From Candidatus Aminicenantota bacterium (GTDB lineage: Bacteria > Acidobacteriota > Aminicenantia > UBA2199), in contig CP070627.1 of assembly GCA_020355945.1 (NCBI GenBank), forward strand, positions 5,177,804 to 5,225,396: 47,593 nucleotides of DNA, given 5' to 3'. Below, piece after piece: positions 16,901 to 25,299 of this stretch (positions are counted from its first letter, which is position 1; the number at the start of each line of letters is the position of its first letter). A program made the translations under genes and the position numbers. Under the pieces are notes generated by a model. It was not told the origin of the DNA. It did no database searches and saw only the letters and a list, made by a program, of their open reading frames with translations.

Positions 16901-19900
16901 ATGACGGAAAGGAAAACAGGCATCCTGTTAATGGCAGACATCATCAACTACTCCGTTCAAAGTAAAAAAGTAGGAGACAAAAAATCTGCCGAATTCTTGA
17001 AAAACCTTGAAAACAGGGCAAGGGAGATGTCAGGAAAATATAATGCAAATTTTATAAAGATTGATGGGGACGCTATTTTGGTTTTTATTAAAGAAATAGA
17101 GAGATTCCTGGAATTGGTGAAGGAATTTAGGCAAAACTCAATAGAGGGAGATATTGACTCCAATGGGATTCGGGCCCAATTGCGGATGGTGGCTCACTAT
17201 GGCCGATTTAGCTTTGAATTGTCCGGGGAAAAACCGGATGAAATCTTAGGCGCCGAAGCGATAAAGGTATTTCGGATAGAGAAGTGTGCGGGCAAGCATG
17301 AGGTAGTGATTACAAAAATACTCTGTGACTTAATAAGAGAAGATTCAAAAGACCACGATATCAATCCTGAATACCTGGATTCTAAGCGAATAAAAGGATT
17401 TGACGAACCCATCGTTCTTTATAAACTGATTTTCCCCCAGGAAGTCGAAATACAAGGAAAAGATATATTAAATAAGGCCATGGAAGAACTTGAATTAAAA
17501 ACAAAAGATATCCCTATATTCGGCAATCTATACCCCTCTTTAAGCATGAAAGACCATTTTGTAAATCTTTCCATCTCCCTGGAAGCGGACCCCGGGGAAT
17601 CATCCGGGAAAAAAAGAACTCATTTTAAATGGGATACGGGAGAGATGGAAAATATCTCACTCAGGGATTCCAGGAGTATCGGGGAAGAATACAAAGATAC
17701 ACTTAATGTAAGCAAAGTATACCTGGAGTATAAAAAAGGAATCATATTGGGGCTTCCGGGGTCAGGGAAAACAACAATTTTAACCTATTTTGCTTACCGG
17801 GAATTTGAGAGAAACCGTGAACTATTTGATGAAAACGAAGAAAAACGTGTGATTTTATTCATTGAATGCCGCAATCTTTCGAGTTTCAGAGAGTGGTATA
17901 AAGAGATTCAATCCCCGGGTTACGGGAGAGGGATGCCAACTGCGGATGGTGTTGACCCCGAAATCCTCTTGGAATATTTCACTTTTTATTTTTTACATAA
18001 GGGCAAGCAAAGGGAAGATTTATATCCTGGAAAAATGGAGGACATAAAAAAGGCGGGAAAAGTCGTCATTGAAGCCTATAAAAACGGTCAATTAACTCTT
18101 TTGGCGGATGCGCTGGATGAAGCCAAAAGTTCGGAAATAAAAGACGATATTGTCAATATTATCGGGAAACTTTTCGAGGATTCCCGTAAAGACCAAAAGG
18201 CGGGCAATCGTATTTTCCTGACTGCCCGCGGTATTGAACGACGGGAATATTTAAATGGGGAAAGTACGGGCATTTTCCGGCCGTTATTTGAAGTTCGTTC
18301 CCTCGACCCGGAGCAACTGCGAGAAATGGCAAGATACTTTTACCAAGATGCCTCGGACCTTTATAGAAAGTTTGATGAGGTGGTATGGAAAGAAGAAATC
18401 GCGACAAAAACAGCGGGAACCCCGCTTACCGCCCTTCTTGTCATTGTTTATTTCCAAAATTTCGGACAATTTGATACCCGGTATGCCATGTACCACTTAT
18501 TTATCACCTTCATACTCATAAGGGCATGGGATAAAATAAAAACCGGCCATTTTAAAAAAGACATGAACCTCTTTTTAAGATTGGTGAGAGATAGAGCTAT
18601 ATTTGCAGGCGAAGAATATGAAGAGGTAGGGAAAATATATGATGCGCTTACATTTCTTTCCTATATCTATATCATTGAACAACAAAAAGATAACAGGATG
18701 AGCTATGAAAGCATACGAGACATATTGGGCTTATTTGTTGAAGATAAAGACACCTGGATAAAAAGGCTTGAAGAAGACTATCTCCTGGTCCCCACCGGTA
18801 TCATGCAGTATGTATTCATTCATTTTACTGTAATGGAATACCTGGCGGCGAGGTTTTTGGTAGAAAAATTGAGTCACCCCGGTTATCTTAAATGGACCGA
18901 GTGTGATATAAACTTTGAGAGATCAGGGGCACGGTTCTTCCAATCCGAAGTTCTTCCCATTGCCATGGGCAGTGAAATCAAGACAGGGATAAAGATATTA
19001 CAATTATTAAAACAGCAAATCGATCAAAACAATGATGAAGCCGATCGTCTCCTGTATTATAAATCCGCTGTAAATTCCCTTGCCGAGCTCGAAAATACCA
19101 TCGTAAAAAAAATGGAAGCCAAAGAGATTGCCTTTTTAAAACAAAAAATAGAACAGGAAGTTAAAGAGCATTTTGATACCCTGGACTGGATATACAAGTA
19201 TTTGCGCGAGCTTTTGCTGCACGGCGATAAACCTGCCCTTCAAGCCGCAATAAAGTCATATCACGATATATCAAAATTGAGTCGTCCCATTTTTCTGGAG
19301 AGATACCTTACATACAGGGAATTTTCAGAGGGCGGTTCTGAGATCGTATTCACCCGGGCACAGCTCCTTTATGTTTTAATGAATAATCGACTGGTGGATA
19401 ACTGGTTAAAACGTGATGAGGAAAGAAAAATCCATGGGTTACTGGAAAAGGAGAAAAAGCAAATAATCGCTGCCGGAGGGAATTTGTTAAGATTCGATTC
19501 GGAAAAATACAATCCCGAGGACAAAAATTTTAGATACTACCAGGAAAAGATAGGGAATTCACTGCAAGGATTTTTGGGAAGTCCCAATTTAAAACACTCG
19601 AAATCTGTAAATAGTGTGATAACAACGGGCAAATTGATCGTTTCAGGATCCTATGATGGCACGGTCAAGGTGTGGGATATGGAGAGCGGCAAAGAGTTAC
19701 GCAGCTTCAACGACAATATTTACGGGGTAAGGCGGATCGCTGTTGCGGGAAAAACAATTATTTCCGGGGCATCGGACCAGGAGGGGACCATCAAATCATG
19801 GGATATGGAAAGCGGTAGGGAAACCCATATCTTTGCCGGTCTTATCGAAGGTGTCAGGAGTATAGCCATTGAGGCTCAAACCGCTGCCTTTGGCACAATA

Positions 19901-21289
19901 CAGGGAACCATCCAATTATGGAATGTGGAAACCGGGAAAAAAATTCGCAACTTGAAGGGTCATGATAAGCAAGTGAACAGGGTGGTTATAGCTGGTAATA
20001 CGATTGTCTCCGGCGCAGCGGACGGGACCGTCAAGTCATGGGACCTGGGCAGCGGAAGAGAGCTTCACGTTTTTAAAGGTCATACCAACGCCATAAAAAG
20101 TCTCGCCGTATCAGGGAAAACGATTGCTGCCGGTGCCAGTGACGGCAGCATTAAATTATGGGATAGGCAAAGCGGCAGGGAAATCAAAAGCCTCCCGCGA
20201 TATATCGATAGTATAAATAGCCTGGCTCTCCTCGGTCATACCATTGTATTCGGAGCCGAGGATGGCTGCATCAAACTTTGGGATATAGAAACCGGTAAAG
20301 AGATCCATACACTCATCGGGCATTCATTACGGATTAATGCCATTGCTGTCCAGGGTAAAACGATTATATCCGCATCCGGTGACGGAAGCATTAAATTATG
20401 GGATATGCAAAGCGGTAAAGAACTCAAAATATTTAAACGGCATGAGGAAAGGGTCAACAGTACGGCGGTTTCAGGCAAAACCCTTGTCTCCGGTGCCGAT
20501 GATGACACGGTTAAACGATGGGATATGGAAAGTGGCAAAGAAATTCGCACCTTAAAAGGACACCAAAGCAACGTCAACAGCGTTCTTATTACAGGAAGAA
20601 CCATTATATCCGCTGCAGTGGAAGGAACCATTAAACTATGGGATATGGATACCCATAAAGAAATCCGCACCTTAAAAGGTCATACCTCATGGGTCAACTG
20701 CTTGGCTCTTAAAGACAAAACACTTATATCAGGCTCATCCGATGATACGATCAGGCTGTGGAATATTGAAACCGGCCAGGAGCTTTACAAACTTGAAGGT
20801 AACGAAGATAGTGTGAATAGTATTGAATTGTTTGAAAAATTTATAGCAGCCGGTTTGGGTAATGGTACCCTGGTGGTGTGGGATATGGAAACCAGGCAAA
20901 TCGCCTGGACCTTTATAGGACACCATAAAGCCATAACCTGTATTTCAATAAAAGGAAACAGTATCATATCCGGTTCGGTCGATCATACGATTAAAAGATG
21001 GGATTGGTCAACCCAAAAAGAGGTGCGTACCTTTACCGGGCATGCCATGGCAATCAACAGCATCGATGTGGTGGGAGAGTATATTGTATCTGCCGCCGAT
21101 GATAAAACCATTAAATTATGGAATATGGATACCGGGGATTGCGTAAAAACCATTCATTTACCCTGGATACCCCTGCATATCAAACAGCATGCCCAGGACC
21201 CGGATATTTTTATCACTGCGAATGCAAACGGAACAATCACGCTTTTTGATTTATCCTGTGCCATTAAGTCAAAAAGGGTACAAAAGTGA
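16901..21289 (+). CDS. Nucleotidyl-cyclase-like - NACHT - 14xWD40 STAND protein
   Basis: Domain order in 1462 aa: a class III cyclase-like domain (1-180) with metal Asp13 (LLMADIINYS), K53 and Asp57 (KIDGDAILVF) and R125; NACHT with Walker A GLPGSGKTT (284-292), Walker B LLADALDEA (400-408) and sensor FLTARG; helices; then 14 WD40 units of about 40 residues from residue 897 to the end, enough for two seven-bladed propellers. The transition-state Asn expected four residues before Arg125 is Ile121, so cyclase activity is uncertain; it may bind a nucleotide instead. The WD40 propellers should be the ligand-sensing part, as in other STAND proteins. AAAGGAG at 16886-16892 with good spacing gives it the strongest ribosome site in the cassette. 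The 124-base gap before it may hold an internal promoter, but I see no clear one. Confidence 0.88.
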   Translation: MTERKTGILLMADIINYSVQSKKVGDKKSAEFLKNLENRAREMSGKYNANFIKIDGDAILVFIKEIERFLELVKEFRQNSIEGDIDSNGIRAQLRMVAHYGRFSFELSGEKPDEILGAEAIKVFRIEKCAGKHEVVITKILCDLIREDSKDHDINPEYLDSKRIKGFDEPIVLYKLIFPQEVEIQGKDILNKAMEELELKTKDIPIFGNLYPSLSMKDHFVNLSISLEADPGESSGKKRTHFKWDTGEMENISLRDSRSIGEEYKDTLNVSKVYLEYKKGIILGLPGSGKTTILTYFAYREFERNRELFDENEEKRVILFIECRNLSSFREWYKEIQSPGYGRGMPTADGVDPEILLEYFTFYFLHKGKQREDLYPGKMEDIKKAGKVVIEAYKNGQLTLLADALDEAKSSEIKDDIVNIIGKLFEDSRKDQKAGNRIFLTARGIERREYLNGESTGIFRPLFEVRSLDPEQLREMARYFYQDASDLYRKFDEVVWKEEIATKTAGTPLTALLVIVYFQNFGQFDTRYAMYHLFITFILIRAWDKIKTGHFKKDMNLFLRLVRDRAIFAGEEYEEVGKIYDALTFLSYIYIIEQQKDNRMSYESIRDILGLFVEDKDTWIKRLEEDYLLVPTGIMQYVFIHFTVMEYLAARFLVEKLSHPGYLKWTECDINFERSGARFFQSEVLPIAMGSEIKTGIKILQLLKQQIDQNNDEADRLLYYKSAVNSLAELENTIVKKMEAKEIAFLKQKIEQEVKEHFDTLDWIYKYLRELLLHGDKPALQAAIKSYHDISKLSRPIFLERYLTYREFSEGGSEIVFTRAQLLYVLMNNRLVDNWLKRDEERKIHGLLEKEKKQIIAAGGNLLRFDSEKYNPEDKNFRYYQEKIGNSLQGFLGSPNLKHSKSVNSVITTGKLIVSGSYDGTVKVWDMESGKELRSFNDNIYGVRRIAVAGKTIISGASDQEGTIKSWDMESGRETHIFAGLIEGVRSIAIEAQTAAFGTIQGTIQLWNVETGKKIRNLKGHDKQVNRVVIAGNTIVSGAADGTVKSWDLGSGRELHVFKGHTNAIKSLAVSGKTIAAGASDGSIKLWDRQSGREIKSLPRYIDSINSLALLGHTIVFGAEDGCIKLWDIETGKEIHTLIGHSLRINAIAVQGKTIISASGDGSIKLWDMQSGKELKIFKRHEERVNSTAVSGKTLVSGADDDTVKRWDMESGKEIRTLKGHQSNVNSVLITGRTIISAAVEGTIKLWDMDTHKEIRTLKGHTSWVNCLALKDKTLISGSSDDTIRLWNIETGQELYKLEGNEDSVNSIELFEKFIAAGLGNGTLVVWDMETRQIAWTFIGHHKAITCISIKGNSIISGSVDHTIKRWDWSTQKEVRTFTGHAMAINSIDVVGEYIVSAADDKTIKLWNMDTGDCVKTIHLPWIPLHIKQHAQDPDIFITANANGTITLFDLSCAIKSKRVQK
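19589..21265 (+). repeat. 14 WD40-coding repeats of ~120 bp
   Basis: Within the cyclase-NACHT-WD40 gene, the DNA repeats every 120 bases. Conserved pieces are TTAAATTATGGGATATG and AAAGGTCAT, coding for I-K-L-W-D-M and K-G-H. Units 4-13 are closest to each other; unit 2 has two extra codons (SDQEG) and unit 14 has lost the WD (LFDL). Nucleotide likeness between units suggests fairly recent duplication or gene conversion. Confidence 0.85.
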
Positions 21290-21308
21290 GCAAAGGGAGG
21301 AGAATAAA

Positions 21309-24300
21309 ATGGAAAACATACCACCTTTGACTAAAGTAATAGATAAGGGATCGGAAGGTGGGTTTGAATTCGAGCGCTTGATGAAGAAATTATTGATCCA
21401 TGACGGTTCATTAAAGGGATATGAATTCGAACCCGGGGTTACGAATAAGGATGGAGGCATTGACGGGAAGGTGAGTAAGAACTATCCGGGTATTGATTGC
21501 CCGGTGATTTTCCAGTTTAAATGGCTGGAAGGACCAATCAATAAAGGGAATGCTGGCAGGCAGATAAAAAAATCATTTGAAAGCCTGGTAAAATCAGGAA
21601 TTCGGCATAAATCCTATGTCCTTGTCACCCCGCACGACCTGACACCTTCTGAAAAACAGTGGTTGGCGCAGCTTCCCTCCACCTATAAAATGGAGACAAA
21701 TATCCATCATTATGGGCACATCAAAATCCAGGTGTTATTGGATGCATATCCGGCGCTGAAAAAATATTATTATGGAGAGCGCGTGCAAGGCGTATCTCGA
21801 AATTTTAATGTGGTAAAAGAAGATTACAGGCAGGCCATAATCGAGGAGGTGAAGCATCTTCGTTTTATTGGCATTCCTACAGGGAACTATGAGAAACAGC
21901 AGTTAATGGTTAAGCCGGAACTGGCAAAGGTCTACATCTCACTGGATTTCAGTCATGAGAAAGATGCTTCGGAAATAACCACCTTACAAGCTATATTAAA
22001 CAAATCCAATCGCGTGGTGGTCCTGGGCGACCCGGGCGCTGGTAAATCTACCCTGGCAAAGTACCTGGCATTGCTGCACAGTCAAAAATTAGAAAATAAC
22101 AAGGCGTTTCACAAAGAAGACAAAGTCCCGTTTATTATTCCCATAAGGGAATTTGTACGGCTGCAGCAGGAAAGATCAGAGCCATTTAATTTTATCGACT
22201 ATTTAAAACATATATCTGAAGCCAATTACTCATTTAATAATATGGACGAAGATTTTTTTATTTCCCAATTGGGATTGGGCAAAGCCATTGTTTTGTTTGA
22301 CGGCCTTGACGAAGTGGCGTCCGAAGCCGGTAGAATCCGAATTGCGCAAAATATCCAGCAATTTGCCCGTAGTTACCCTGACACCCTCATATGGGTCACT
22401 TCAAGGATTGTGGGGTACACGGTGGATGTAAAACTTGATCCCCGGGTATTCGATCATTATTACCTGGCACCGGTTAAGCTGGACCAGGCCAGGGAATTTA
22501 TCAAGAAGTGGTATGAAATCCAGATACCTAAAGAAAAAACCCTCAGAGTCGACCGCATCCATTCACTGTGCAATGCAGTCGAAGAAAACCCCGGGGTACA
22601 GCGTTTGAAAACCAATCCCCTTCTTTTAACATTGATGACACTGGTGCACCAGTTTGAAGGCACTCTGCCGGATGACCGAGCAAAGCTCTATGAAAAATGC
22701 ATTGAATTGTTGCTAAAAACCTGGCAAGAGCAAAAATATATTACCCTGGGGCTAAAAAATCCCCTGGAAGAAAGAGGTATAAGCTATGATGACCAGCTAA
22801 AGATGCTGGCGGCCACAGCCTTTTATATCCAGGAAAAAAACCAGGACATGAAAGCTGAAGACACCAGGGGATTGATTGAAGAGGATGAACTGGCGCGTGT
22901 GCTTTTTAAAGCCAGGTTTGATAAAAAGAGGATGCCTGAAGAAAGTGCAAAAGAGGACGTTAAACGTTTTATCGATTATATCCGCGACAGGGCCGGGCTG
23001 TTCGTGGAAAAGGGCAGGAACAAAAAAGGAGAAAATGTATTTGCATTTGTTCATCTCTCATTCCTTGAGTACCTTTGCGCCTACCAGGTGGCGGAAGATA
23101 AAAGCAAATCCCAACAGCAGCACATCCATGAACTGCTCCGTTACATAAAAAAAGCCGCCTGGGAGGAACCTATCCTTCTCTCTCTCTACTTGTTTACAAA
23201 ATCCACCGGTCCCTCTTTCATCGATGCCTTCACAGAAGCGGTCTTTGAAAATCTAAGCAGGCATGATGACCCAAACGGCTGGTTCCTGATGGCACGCGCC
23301 GTAAGGGATAATATCAACTTTGCACATGAGGATATTAAACGAATCAACAGGGAAATTGTTAAAATATGGTTAACCGGAAGTGAAAAAACCATCGCTTTTT
23401 CAATTTTAAAGGAGATCGTCAAATTCTCAAAAAAAGGAAAAAATATATTAAAAGAGATTATCAAAGAAAATATAAAAAATAATCCCGCAGAAAAAGCATT
23501 TGAATCCTTATACCTCTATAAAGAATTTTATGAAATCGATTCCGCCATCCCGGGTATTATTTCAGAAAATAAGGATTATCTCGATCTATTACCTTATTTA
23601 CCTGTTTACCAAGATGACCCGATACTAAAGGATTACATCGAGGAGAACCTGGAAGAACCCCAATGGAACATCTATTATAACGGTGCAGCAGATAAAACCA
23701 CTGAAAATCTTGATAAACTTCTTACCGCTCAATTGAATCCTTTTGAAATAAAAGGACAGATGATCAGTTCATGGTCCCGGGTTTTTGCCGCATTCCAGCA
23801 GCGCAATCGATTTCTAAAAATAAATAAATCCGGGCCGGATCCAGGCATAAAATTTAATAATATCCGATGTAACTTTGATTATGCAAATGTGAACTATCCA
23901 CTAACGTTGTTTCTTCATTTCATTGAAAAAATAGAGTATATATCCCCGAAAACAATTACTAACCAGTGGTTTATCTTAGAAGACAAAGGGAACCAGGCAC
24001 CGATAAATAATAAATTTTTATCCGGTTGGATAAATAAAATTTTATCTAACGCATTGGCACTGGTTGAAAGATACAACTCTTCCAATAAATCTATCTCGCA
24101 CGCCAACAAAGAAGGTATAAAGCATATAAAAAAAAGCATCGATGATTTTAGCGTAGAGTTCAGCCGAAATTTTATCAGGGAATTTGGCCGGGATTTCAGT
24201 CGGGATTTCATCCGCTATTTCAACCTGGATTTCATCCGCTATTTCAGCCGGGAATTCAGCCTGGAATTCAGCCGAAATTTCAGCCTATATTTCAACCGGG

Positions 24301-25211
24301 AATTCAGCCGGGATTTCAGCCAGGACTTCAGTCGATGTTTTAGTCAGGTTTTCAACCTGGGTTTTAGTCGAGAATTCAGCACGGATTCCAGCAAGGATAT
24401 TGGAAGCCTGGTTTATGACTCTTACTATAAAAAGTATGACGAAAAAGGCATACTAAATTGGGACGAATTACATGAAAAAAATTTCCAGGTAACAAATGAT
24501 ATATATACCGATGAATTTAAGAACAATAACATGACCTTCATTGACAAATTTTTCAATGACTTATGTTTGTATATACACCTAACTTTTCATCAATTTACAA
24601 CAAAATCCAAAACCATCGCTTCCATTGTTCATTCCTTTTCCGGTCAAGAACCAGGGAAGGTTCGGCAGCGCCAACCTTCCATCTCAATTGCCAGTACTTT
24701 AATGCTTCCCTTTGAACCTGGTTTCATATTAACAGGCGTACTGGGCTGTTATGCCATCAATCTTCTTGCTGATATGAGTCTTAGATTCCATGAAAAAGAA
24801 GAGTTAGAAAATGGGAAGGTTTTATATGTTGTTGATCGTTATTGTAAAAAAAATCCGATTGAATTCTATTTCATCAACTTTGCCTGGGATTTTTACTCAA
24901 AAGCGTTTAATGAAAGGTATCCAAAATTTAAGGAAGTTGAAGAAAAGAATTTGGCCCTGGCAGCATTTGTGGTTAATGCGGCTAGAGTCTCTTTGGCAGC
25001 CGGGGTGCCTTGCGAAGGGGAAGAGTGGGAGAAAACTTTGAAAGAAGCAGGAAAATCCAACCACCCCTTTGTACAAATATCCCACACCCTCTACAAACTT
25101 TGCAATTTTATCGACAGAGAAACAAATTCGGAATTATTAAAAAACCAACTAAAAAAGTTCAAACTGGATTATCCCGATTACTACAAATTGATCGGGTTCC
25201 AGGAAGATTAG
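21309..25211 (+). CDS. Mrr-like nuclease - NACHT STAND protein with tetrapeptide array
   Basis: The 1300-aa protein is a paralogue of the one at 12763 but keeps the nuclease signature: FEFERLMKKL, GGIDG (Asp52) and VIFQFKW (Gln69-x-Lys71), as in Mrr-like restriction endonucleases. NACHT motifs are GDPGAGKST (240-248), LFDGLDEV (329-336) and WVTSRIVGY (362-370). Residues 947-1026 are 20 successive tetrapeptides of F-S-R-D type, then a C-terminal domain shared with the paralogue (LPFEPGFILTG ... FVQISHTLYKL). The frame is open further upstream, into the end of the cyclase gene, but GGGAGGAGA at 21295-21303 and the match of MENIPPLTKVID to the paralogue's N-terminus place the start at 21309, 19 bases after the previous stop. 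Likely role: a sensor that triggers DNA cleavage, as in Mrr-NACHT or Avs-type defence proteins; this is inference. Confidence 0.87.
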   Translation: MENIPPLTKVIDKGSEGGFEFERLMKKLLIHDGSLKGYEFEPGVTNKDGGIDGKVSKNYPGIDCPVIFQFKWLEGPINKGNAGRQIKKSFESLVKSGIRHKSYVLVTPHDLTPSEKQWLAQLPSTYKMETNIHHYGHIKIQVLLDAYPALKKYYYGERVQGVSRNFNVVKEDYRQAIIEEVKHLRFIGIPTGNYEKQQLMVKPELAKVYISLDFSHEKDASEITTLQAILNKSNRVVVLGDPGAGKSTLAKYLALLHSQKLENNKAFHKEDKVPFIIPIREFVRLQQERSEPFNFIDYLKHISEANYSFNNMDEDFFISQLGLGKAIVLFDGLDEVASEAGRIRIAQNIQQFARSYPDTLIWVTSRIVGYTVDVKLDPRVFDHYYLAPVKLDQAREFIKKWYEIQIPKEKTLRVDRIHSLCNAVEENPGVQRLKTNPLLLTLMTLVHQFEGTLPDDRAKLYEKCIELLLKTWQEQKYITLGLKNPLEERGISYDDQLKMLAATAFYIQEKNQDMKAEDTRGLIEEDELARVLFKARFDKKRMPEESAKEDVKRFIDYIRDRAGLFVEKGRNKKGENVFAFVHLSFLEYLCAYQVAEDKSKSQQQHIHELLRYIKKAAWEEPILLSLYLFTKSTGPSFIDAFTEAVFENLSRHDDPNGWFLMARAVRDNINFAHEDIKRINREIVKIWLTGSEKTIAFSILKEIVKFSKKGKNILKEIIKENIKNNPAEKAFESLYLYKEFYEIDSAIPGIISENKDYLDLLPYLPVYQDDPILKDYIEENLEEPQWNIYYNGAADKTTENLDKLLTAQLNPFEIKGQMISSWSRVFAAFQQRNRFLKINKSGPDPGIKFNNIRCNFDYANVNYPLTLFLHFIEKIEYISPKTITNQWFILEDKGNQAPINNKFLSGWINKILSNALALVERYNSSNKSISHANKEGIKHIKKSIDDFSVEFSRNFIREFGRDFSRDFIRYFNLDFIRYFSREFSLEFSRNFSLYFNREFSRDFSQDFSRCFSQVFNLGFSREFSTDSSKDIGSLVYDSYYKKYDEKGILNWDELHEKNFQVTNDIYTDEFKNNNMTFIDKFFNDLCLYIHLTFHQFTTKSKTIASIVHSFSGQEPGKVRQRQPSISIASTLMLPFEPGFILTGVLGCYAINLLADMSLRFHEKEELENGKVLYVVDRYCKKNPIEFYFINFAWDFYSKAFNERYPKFKEVEEKNLALAAFVVNAARVSLAAGVPCEGEEWEKTLKEAGKSNHPFVQISHTLYKLCNFIDRETNSELLKNQLKKFKLDYPDYYKLIGFQED
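24147..24386 (+). repeat. 20 x 12-bp coding repeat (Phe-Ser-Arg-Asp type)
   Basis: The DNA unit is close to TTCAGCCGGGAT, varied mostly at the third and fourth codons. Each unit gives Phe, then Ser/Ile/Asn/Gly, then Arg/Leu/Gln, then a variable, often acidic, residue. No unit breaks the frame. Such arrays grow and shrink by slippage, so strains could differ in copy number. Confidence 0.92.
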
Positions 25212-25299
25212 GATTCTTCATATTCCAAATTCACCAAATTCAAAAAGGTTTTTTCCCGCCGGAGGTAGAGGAGGGAGAGTGACCGGACTGAACGTTTTC

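Noticed and set aside
20236..20670. 144-codon frame opposite the WD40 repeats
   Set aside because: Its repeated peptide pattern mirrors the 120-bp WD40 coding repeat on the other strand, so it is a shadow.
21189..21308. N-terminal extension of the second nuclease-NACHT protein
   Set aside because: It overlaps the end of the WD40 gene and is not shared with the paralogue; a strong ribosome site stands before 21309.
24184..24456. Repetitive 90-codon frame across the tetrapeptide array
   Set aside because: The 12-bp repeat keeps all frames open; the Phe-Ser-Arg-Asp frame continues the large gene and is shared with the paralogue.
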